Below are positions 13,388-19,647 of a DNA stretch of 19,647 nucleotides, piece by piece. The notes under the pieces are model-generated. The model saw nothing but the letters and a program-made list of their open reading frames with translations. It made no database searches and was not told where the DNA came from. The position numbers and the translations under genes are program-made. Positions within the stretch are counted from its first letter, which is position 1; each line of letters begins with the position of its first letter. Origin of the DNA: an uncultured Lachnospiraceae bacterium (lineage in GTDB: Bacteria > Bacillota > Clostridia > Lachnospirales > Lachnospiraceae); assembly GCA_902803245.1 (NCBI GenBank), contig CADCPJ010000213.1:1-19647 (forward strand), read 5' to 3'.

Positions 13388-16243
13388 GTGAACAGCACCA
13401 AGACGGGCTCTGCAGGGACGCCGATGATCCGGATCCGCGGAGCAAATGAGAACAACCTGAGGCACCTGGACGTGGATATTCCGCGCAATGAGCTTGTCGT
13501 GCTGACGGGACTGTCCGGATCGGGGAAGAGCTCCCTCGCATTTGACACGATCTATGCCGAGGGGCAGAGAAGATATATGGAGTCTCTCTCCTCCTATGCG
13601 AGACAGTTTCTTGGACAGATGGAAAAGCCGGACGTGGAGAGCATCGAGGGACTTCCTCCCGCGATCTCCATCGACCAGAAGACGACCAACCGGAACCCGA
13701 GGTCTACCGTGGGAACGGTGACGGAAATCTATGACTACTTAAGGCTCCTCTACGCGAGGGTAGGCATTCCGCACTGCCCGAACTGCGGGCGGGAGATCAG
13801 CCGGCAGAGTGTCGACCAGATGGTGGACCAGGTGATGGAGCTCCCGGAGAAGACCCGCATCCAGCTCCTGGCACCGGTGGTCCGGGGAAGGAAGGGAAGA
13901 CACGAGAAGATCTTCGAGCAGGCGAAGAAGAGCGGCTACGTCCGCGTGATGGTGGACGGGAACCAGTACGAACTGAGCGAGAACATCGAGCTCGATAAGA
14001 ATCAGAAGCACAATATCGAGGTCGTCGTGGACCGCCTCGTAGTGAAGGAAGGCATCGAGAAGCGGCTGACGGACTCCATCGAGACGGTGCTCGCCCTGAC
14101 GGGAGGACTCCTCGTGGTCGACAGGATGGACGGGAACTTCATCAACCTGTCCTCGAACTTTGCGTGTCCGGACTGCGGGATCAGCATAGAGGAGATCGAG
14201 CCGAGGAGCTTCTCGTTCAATAATCCTTACGGGGCCTGTCCGGAGTGCACCGGCCTCGGGTACAAGATGGAGTTCGACGCCGACCTCATGATTCCGGACG
14301 GGCAGAAGTCCCTTGAGGAGGGATGCATCGTCGTGCCCGGGTGGCAGAGCTCCACCGATGAGTCGAGCTTCACCCACGCCATCCTGACCGCTCTCGCGAA
14401 GGAGTACGGGTTCGATCTGGGGACGCCGTATGAGAAGCTGCCCGCACAGGTCAGGAAGATGCTCCTCTTCGGGGCGGACCGCCCTGTCAAGGTACACTAC
14501 ACTGGGCAGCGGGGCACCGGCGTCTATGACGTGACCTTCGAGGGCCTCATCAAAAATGTGGAGCGCAGGTACAGGGAGACCTTCTCCGAGTGGAGCAAGG
14601 CCGAGTACGAGAAGTTCATGCGCATCACGCCGTGCTCGGTGTGCGGCGGCCGGAGGCTGAAGCCCTCCTCGCTCGCCGTGACGGTGGGAGGAAGGAACAT
14701 CATCGAGGTGACCGAGATGCCGGTCACGAAGCTCCTTATAAGCCTTGACAAGCTGAAGCTGACAGCGCATCAGGAGGCCATCGGGCATCAGGTCTTAAAG
14801 GAAATCAAGGCGAGAGTCCGGTTCTTAAATGACGTGGGCCTCGAGTACCTGACTCTTTCCAGGGCGACCGGCACGCTGTCCGGCGGCGAGGCACAGCGAA
14901 TCCGGCTGGCCACGCAGATCGGCTCCGGCCTCGTCGGCGTCGCCTATATTCTCGACGAGCCGAGCATCGGCCTTCACCAGCGGGACAACGACAAGCTTCT
15001 CGCCACGCTCCGGAACCTCCGGGATCTCGGCAACTCCCTGATCGTCGTCGAGCACGACGAGGACACGATCCGGGCCGCCGACTGCGTCGTGGACATCGGA
15101 CCGGGCGCGGGGGAACACGGCGGGACGCTGGTTGCGCAGGGAACAGCTGAGGACCTCATGAAGTGCCCGGAGTCCATCACGGGGAAATACTTAAGCGGTG
15201 AGCTTGCGATCCCCGTCCCGAAGACGCGGCGGAAGGGAACGGGATGGCTGAAGATCCGCGGCGCGGCCGCGAACAACTTAAAGTGCATCGACGTGGACAT
15301 TCCGACCGGGGTGTTCACGTGCGTGACGGGCGTATCCGGGTCCGGGAAGAGCTCCCTCATCAACGAGATTCTGTATAAGCGGCTCGCGAGGGACTTAAAC
15401 CGCGCCTTTGAGGTTCCCGGAAAGCACAGGGAGATCCGCGGGATTGACAAGCTGGACAAGGTCATAAACATTGACCAGTCCCCCATCGGCCGCACGCCGC
15501 GGTCCAACCCCGCCACCTACACCGGTGTCTTTGACCTCATCCGCGACCTCTTTGCCTCCACGACGGACGCGAAGATGCGCGGCTACAAGAAGGGGAGGTT
15601 CTCCTTCAACGTGAAGGGCGGCAGATGCGAGGCCTGCCAGGGGGACGGCATCATCAAGATTGAGATGCATTTCCTGCCGGACGTCTATGTGCCCTGCGAG
15701 GTCTGCCGCGGAAAGAGATACAACCGCGAGACCCTGGATGTGAAGTACAAGGAGAAGAACATCTTCGACGTGCTCGACATGACCGTCGAGGAGGCGCTCG
15801 GATTCTTTGAAAATGTCCCGAGAATCCGCAGCAAGATCCAGACCCTCTATGACGTCGGCCTCGGGTACATCCGTCTCGGCCAGCCGTCGACCCAGCTGTC
15901 CGGCGGGGAGGCGCAGAGAATCAAGCTCGCCTCGGAGCTCTCAAGGAGGGCGACGGGAAACACGATCTATATTCTGGACGAGCCTACGACCGGCCTTCAT
16001 TTTGCGGATGTACACAAGCTGATTGAGATCATCATGAGACTGACGGAGCAGGGCAACACCCTCATCGTCATAGAACACAACCTGGATGTGATCAAGACCG
16101 CGGACTACATCATCGACCTGGGTCCCGAGGGAGGGGACCGGGGAGGAACTGTGGTGGCCGCGGGAACTCCGGAGGAGGTCGCCTCCGTCAGGGAGTCCTA
16201 TACAGGGGCGTATATAAAGAGATATCTTCAAAAGGGGAAATGA
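13388..16243 (+). CDS. uvrA: excinuclease ABC subunit A
   Basis: UvrA is the damage-recognition ATPase of nucleotide excision repair and works with UvrB and UvrC. The protein has two ABC modules: Walker [10 protein letters not shown] (41-49) with signature LSGGEAQR (497) and [10 protein letters not shown], then Walker [10 protein letters not shown] (648) with LSGGEAQR (837) and [10 protein letters not shown]. Zinc-binding cysteine pairs include CPNC, CPDC, CPEC, CSVC and the C-terminal CEAC/CEVC finger (from 747). I chose GTG at 13388, preceded by GAGGAA, giving 951 residues. ATG at 13424, with AGGGA upstream, would give 939 and is almost as likely. The frame stays open to an ATG at 13301 inside array C, which is unlikely as a start. 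The MreB-family gene starts 3 bp after the stop; uvrB is not adjacent. Confidence 0.96.
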   Translation: MNSTKTGSAGTPMIRIRGANENNLRHLDVDIPRNELVVLTGLSGSGKSSLAFDTIYAEGQRRYMESLSSYARQFLGQMEKPDVESIEGLPPAISIDQKTTNRNPRSTVGTVTEIYDYLRLLYARVGIPHCPNCGREISRQSVDQMVDQVMELPEKTRIQLLAPVVRGRKGRHEKIFEQAKKSGYVRVMVDGNQYELSENIELDKNQKHNIEVVVDRLVVKEGIEKRLTDSIETVLALTGGLLVVDRMDGNFINLSSNFACPDCGISIEEIEPRSFSFNNPYGACPECTGLGYKMEFDADLMIPDGQKSLEEGCIVVPGWQSSTDESSFTHAILTALAKEYGFDLGTPYEKLPAQVRKMLLFGADRPVKVHYTGQRGTGVYDVTFEGLIKNVERRYRETFSEWSKAEYEKFMRITPCSVCGGRRLKPSSLAVTVGGRNIIEVTEMPVTKLLISLDKLKLTAHQEAIGHQVLKEIKARVRFLNDVGLEYLTLSRATGTLSGGEAQRIRLATQIGSGLVGVAYILDEPSIGLHQRDNDKLLATLRNLRDLGNSLIVVEHDEDTIRAADCVVDIGPGAGEHGGTLVAQGTAEDLMKCPESITGKYLSGELAIPVPKTRRKGTGWLKIRGAAANNLKCIDVDIPTGVFTCVTGVSGSGKSSLINEILYKRLARDLNRAFEVPGKHREIRGIDKLDKVINIDQSPIGRTPRSNPATYTGVFDLIRDLFASTTDAKMRGYKKGRFSFNVKGGRCEACQGDGIIKIEMHFLPDVYVPCEVCRGKRYNRETLDVKYKEKNIFDVLDMTVEEALGFFENVPRIRSKIQTLYDVGLGYIRLGQPSTQLSGGEAQRIKLASELSRRATGNTIYILDEPTTGLHFADVHKLIEIIMRLTEQGNTLIVIEHNLDVIKTADYIIDLGPEGGDRGGTVVAAGTPEEVASVRESYTGAYIKRYLQKGK

Positions 16244-16246
16244 ATT

Positions 16247-17245
16247 ATGCCGTCAACAGACATAGGAATTGATCTTGGCACTTCCAATATCGCCATATGG
16301 TACCGGGGCAAGGGCATCATCGTCCATGAGCCGACGATGGTTGCCTACGACAAGGAAAATGACAAGATCGTCGCCTACGGGGAGGAGGCCAGGCAGCTGG
16401 TCTCGAGGGCGCAGGGAAACATCGTCGCGGTGCGGCCTTTTAAGGCGGGAACCATCTCGGACTATTCCGTCACCGAGAAGATCATGTGGCACTACATCCA
16501 GGTGGCCATGGGCCGCCAGATGTTCCGGAAGCCGTACATCAGCATCTGCATGCCGAGCGGCGTGACGGAGGTGGAGCGGAGGGCCGTCGAGGAGGCCGCC
16601 TACCAGTCCGGGGCGCGGGACGTGACCATCGTCGAGGGAACCGTGGCGGCGGCCATAGGGGCCGGCATCGACATCACAAAGCCCGTCGGGAACCTCATCG
16701 TCGACGTCGGGGGAGGCACGACGGATGTCGCCGTCATTTCCCTCGGGGCGCCGGTGATCTCGGATTCGCTCAAAATCGGCGGGGCTGTATTTAACGACAT
16801 GATCGCGCGCAGCATCCGGAAGAATCACTCGCTCTTCATCGGAAATGAGCAGGTGGAGAACGTGAAGATCCGCATCGGGACCTGCTTCAAGAGGCCGAAG
16901 AGCGAGGCCATGCAGGTGAGCGGCAGGAATGTCATGACCGGGCTCCCGAAGACTGTCTCCGTCACTTCGGAGGAGATCAGGGAGGCCCTGAGCGAGTCCA
17001 CCTCCCGCATCGCGGACGCGGTGCACGGCGTGCTCGAGAAGACTCCCCCGGAGCTGGCCGCCGACATCACGACGCGCGGCATCGTGTTTACGGGCGGCGG
17101 GTGTCTTCTCGACGGCCTCACGGAGCTCATCGAGGAGAGAACCGGCATCAATGTGATGGTGGCGGAGAACCCGGCGGACTGCGTCGCGATCGGCGCGGGC
17201 AGGTACGTGGAGCTCATGGACCGGCTTGGCAGGATGGATTATTAA
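16247..17245 (+). CDS. mreB: MreB/Mbl-family actin-like protein (divergent)
   Basis: MreB-family proteins form membrane-bound ATP-dependent filaments that guide cell-wall synthesis. The 332-residue product contains the actin-fold motifs in order: phosphate-1 GIDLGTSN (7-14), AVRPFKAGTISDY, PSGVTEVERRAV, phosphate-2 DVGGGTTDVAVISLG, SGRNVMTGLPK, LEKTPPELAADI and the adenosine motif TGGGCLLDGL. It differs from usual MreB in having IVEGTVAAAIGAG (128-140) where IEEP(M/V)AAAIGAG is expected, and LGTSN for LGTAN. There is no mreC or mreD beside it. It sits 3 bp after uvrA and 12 bp before recD2. It may be an Mbl/MreBH-like paralogue rather than the main MreB, so the symbol denotes the family only. 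Confidence 0.85.
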   Translation: MPSTDIGIDLGTSNIAIWYRGKGIIVHEPTMVAYDKENDKIVAYGEEARQLVSRAQGNIVAVRPFKAGTISDYSVTEKIMWHYIQVAMGRQMFRKPYISICMPSGVTEVERRAVEEAAYQSGARDVTIVEGTVAAAIGAGIDITKPVGNLIVDVGGGTTDVAVISLGAPVISDSLKIGGAVFNDMIARSIRKNHSLFIGNEQVENVKIRIGTCFKRPKSEAMQVSGRNVMTGLPKTVSVTSEEIREALSESTSRIADAVHGVLEKTPPELAADITTRGIVFTGGGCLLDGLTELIEERTGINVMVAENPADCVAIGAGRYVELMDRLGRMDY

Positions 17246-17257
17246 CTTTTAAGAAAA

Positions 17258-19528
17258 ATGGAAGAGCGGATCACCGGAATCATAGAGCATATCATCTACA
17301 GGAACGAGGAGAACGGGTACACGGTCTTTTCACTTGTGAGGGAAGGGGAGGAGCTGACGTGCGTCGGCTTCTTTGCCGATGTCCGGGAGGGATCCGGGAT
17401 CGAGGCCACGGGCAGGTATACGGAGCACCTCGCCTACGGGACGCAGTTTAAGATCGAGCACTGTGAATTCCGGCAGCCGGACAGCGCTGAGACAATCGAG
17501 ACGTATCTGGCCTCCGGCGCGGTGAAGGGCATCAAGAAGGTTCTTGCCGCCCGGATCGTGAAGAAATTCGGAGACGATACCCTCCGCATCATGGAGGAGG
17601 AGCCGGAGAGGCTCGCTGAGATCAAGGGCATTTCCGCCGCAAAGGCGAGGGAGATCGGGGCCGCGATGGCCGAACAGGCCGGGATGCGGAAGGCCATGAT
17701 GTTCCTTAAGGGGCTCGGCATCTCGCTGAAGATGAGCATCCGCATCTATCACAGCTACGGCGAGGAGATCTACACCATCATAAGGGAGAATCCCTACCGG
17801 ATGGCCGAGGACATCGACGGGATCGGCTTTCTGACCGCGGACCGGATCGCCGCGAGGGCCGGCATCGGCGCTGATTCCCCGTACCGGCTGCGAAGCGGGC
17901 TGCTCTACGTTTTGTCTTCCGCGGCGGCTGACGGCAACGTCTATCTGCCGGAGGACGAGCTCATGAACCGCGCCGCGGAGATACTCGGCGCATCCTTTGA
18001 ACGCCTCTCCGGAGCGCTTCAGGATCTGGCGATCGACCGCAAGGTCATCATCAAACAGTATCCGTCTGTGCATTATGGAGGGCATGAAGGAGACGCGGAC
18101 CGGTCCTCCCCCTGTCCGCGCATCGTCTACTTCGCCCGCTTCTACTATCTCGAACTGAACAGCGCCAGGAAGCTTCTCGATCTGTCCCGGCCGGGCGGCA
18201 TCAGCGAGGAGGCGGCGAGAGAGAAGATCCGCCTTCTCGAAGAAAAGAGCGGGACCACTTTGGAGGAAGAGCAGCTTAAGGCCGTGACGCTGGCCGCTGC
18301 GTGCGGCGTGCTGATCCTGACCGGCGGGCCCGGGACCGGGAAGACGACCACGATCAACGAGATGATCCGCTATTTTCTGAGGGAGGACTGTTCGGTCCGC
18401 CTGGCGGCACCCACGGGGCGCGCGGCAAAGCGGATGACGGAGGCCACCGGGTACGAGGCGTCGACGATTCACCGCCTCCTCGAGATCAGCAGCGTCGGAG
18501 ACGGGGAGATGACGGAGGGCCATTTTGAGAGAAATGAAGAGAATCCCCTCGAGGCGGACGTCGTGATCATCGACGAGATGTCCATGGTGGATATCTCGCT
18601 GTTCCACGCCCTCGTGATGGCCGTTCCGGTGGGGGCGAAGCTGATCCTCGTCGGGGATGTGGACCAGCTTCCTTCGGTCGGCCCGGGATCCGTTCTGAGG
18701 GATCTTCTGAGATCGGAGGCATTTCCGTCCGTCTGCCTGACCCGGATCTTCCGGCAGGCCGCCTCTTCGGACATCGTGGTAAATGCGCACCACATCAACG
18801 CGGGAGAGCAGATCCTGCTCGACAACAGGAGCCGGGACTTCTTTTTCCTTAAGAGGGATGATACCAACCTCATCATCAGCAATATCATCGAGCTCGTGCG
18901 CGACAAGCTGCCTCCGTATGTAAAAGCCAAGCCTTTCGACATCCAGGTGCTCGTGCCGATGAGGAAAGGGCCCCTCGGAGTGGAGCGGCTCAACTCCATC
19001 CTCCAGGAGTACTTGAATCCGCCTTCCCCGAAGAAGGAGGAAAAGCTCTTCGGGGATAAGACCTTCCGCGTGGGAGACAAGGTCATGCAGGTTAAGAACA
19101 ACTATGAGCTTATCTGGGAGATCCGCGGCAGGCGCGGTATACCGAGGGACGAGGGAGCGGGAATCTTCAACGGGGATATGGGGATCATCCGGGACATCGA
19201 CGATTTCGCGAAGAGCATCGAGATTGAGTTCGATGAGGGCAGGATGGTGGACTATCCCTATTCCTCGGTCGATGACCTCGAGCTCGCCTATGCGGTCACG
19301 ATCCACAAGTCCCAGGGAAGCGAGTATCCGGCGGTCATCCTCCCGATCTTAAGAGGGCCCCGCATGCTGATGACGAGAAACCTGCTCTACACGGCGGTCA
19401 CGCGCGCGAAGTCCTGCGTCGTGGTGCTTGGCAGCGAAGACAGCGTGCGCGGCATGATCCGCAACGAGACGGAGCTTAGGAGATGCACGTCGCTCGACGT
19501 GCGCGTCAGGGAACTGCTGGAGTGCTGA
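17258..19528 (+). CDS. recD2: ATP-dependent RecD2-family DNA helicase
   Basis: RecD2 is a 5'-3' superfamily 1B helicase found in bacteria that lack RecBCD, active in repair and replication-fork maintenance. The 756-residue product has an N-terminal OB-like region (GIIEHIIYRNEENGYTVFSL), then helix-hairpin-helix segments near residues 88-135 (AVKGIKKVLAARIVKKFGDD and IKGISAAKAREIG). Next come Walker A GGPGTGKTT (about 355), Walker B IIDEMSMVD (about 435), GDVDQLPSVGPG, and C-terminal motif VI-like TIHKSQGSEYPAVI followed by YTAVTRA. The long N-terminal region separates RecD2 from the RecD of RecBCD. No clear ribosome site precedes the ATG, which lies 12 bp after the MreB-family stop, so coupling is likely. 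Confidence 0.95.
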   Translation: MEERITGIIEHIIYRNEENGYTVFSLVREGEELTCVGFFADVREGSGIEATGRYTEHLAYGTQFKIEHCEFRQPDSAETIETYLASGAVKGIKKVLAARIVKKFGDDTLRIMEEEPERLAEIKGISAAKAREIGAAMAEQAGMRKAMMFLKGLGISLKMSIRIYHSYGEEIYTIIRENPYRMAEDIDGIGFLTADRIAARAGIGADSPYRLRSGLLYVLSSAAADGNVYLPEDELMNRAAEILGASFERLSGALQDLAIDRKVIIKQYPSVHYGGHEGDADRSSPCPRIVYFARFYYLELNSARKLLDLSRPGGISEEAAREKIRLLEEKSGTTLEEEQLKAVTLAAACGVLILTGGPGTGKTTTINEMIRYFLREDCSVRLAAPTGRAAKRMTEATGYEASTIHRLLEISSVGDGEMTEGHFERNEENPLEADVVIIDEMSMVDISLFHALVMAVPVGAKLILVGDVDQLPSVGPGSVLRDLLRSEAFPSVCLTRIFRQAASSDIVVNAHHINAGEQILLDNRSRDFFFLKRDDTNLIISNIIELVRDKLPPYVKAKPFDIQVLVPMRKGPLGVERLNSILQEYLNPPSPKKEEKLFGDKTFRVGDKVMQVKNNYELIWEIRGRRGIPRDEGAGIFNGDMGIIRDIDDFAKSIEIEFDEGRMVDYPYSSVDDLELAYAVTIHKSQGSEYPAVILPILRGPRMLMTRNLLYTAVTRAKSCVVVLGSEDSVRGMIRNETELRRCTSLDVRVRELLEC

Positions 19529-19621
19529 ACAGGTACGGCAATTCATACTGCATATAGGGGAAACGAAAGGTTCTGCAAAAAAGACAATTTCGTTAACGGC
19601 TGAAAAAACCGGGAGGCAGGT

Positions 19622-19647
19622 ATGGAGGCTGTGAAAATCAAAATGAT
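19622..19647 (+). CDS. start of the next gene (partial at window end)
   Basis: An ATG follows GGGAGG at the ideal distance and opens MEAVKIKM before the window ends. Too little is present to name it. comF often follows recD2 in related genomes, but these eight codons do not test that. In the 93-bp spacer, an inverted repeat AACGAAA (19562-19568) / TTTCGTT (19588-19594) may be an operator, but its arms are short and 19 bp apart. Confidence 0.6.

Noticed and set aside
17330..19306. 658-codon frame on the minus strand opposite recD2
   Set aside because: Long antisense frames are common opposite GC-rich genes. Its composition is a mirror of recD2 codons, and recD2 has all helicase motifs.

Overview
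The window looks like chromosome of a GC-rich member of the Firmicutes, most likely Lachnospiraceae or a related Clostridia family. This rests on the gene families (RecD2 in place of RecBCD, Firmicutes-type HolA and ComEC), strong AGGAGG ribosome sites, sigma-A promoters, and the order comEC-holA-rpsT with lepA-hemW nearby. I see no rRNA, tRNA, CRISPR array, prophage or complete insertion sequence.

Layout. Positions 1-120 hold the end of an unidentified, AT-richer reading frame. Then come comEC (DNA uptake channel) and holA (DNA polymerase III delta), a small secreted Ig-like protein with its own strong promoter, and, on the minus strand, rpsT (ribosomal protein S20, UUG start). A divergent promoter region (4849-5172) separates rpsT from a four-gene glycerol operon: glpK, a GlpA-like FAD/[2Fe-2S] dehydrogenase, an FAD/NAD oxidoreductase and a DUF1667 protein. 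Glycerol would be phosphorylated by GlpK and the glycerol-3-phosphate oxidised by the three-protein set. The oxidoreductase gene is interrupted by an in-frame TAG at 8923-8925. lepA (EF4) and hemW follow. The last block is uvrA, an MreB-family gene and recD2, closely spaced as one likely transcript. A new gene starts at 19622 and runs off the end.

The most unusual structure lies between genes. Three spacers hold degenerate tandem arrays: 35-bp units after the Ig-like gene, 40-bp units made of two 20-bp halves before lepA, and 34-36-bp units before uvrA. comEC carries a fourth, in-frame 30-bp array. The lepA and uvrA spacers share a core motif, and the uvrA ribosome site and probable start codon lie in a decayed repeat unit. 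A REP-like palindrome follows the glycerol operon.

Other points are a predicted leaderless transcript for the Ig-like gene, the absence of gpr and spoIIP from the rpsT-lepA interval, and a divergent MreB signature. No wholly new multi-gene system is evident. The best candidates for something undescribed are the intergenic minisatellite family and the amber-interrupted glycerol operon.
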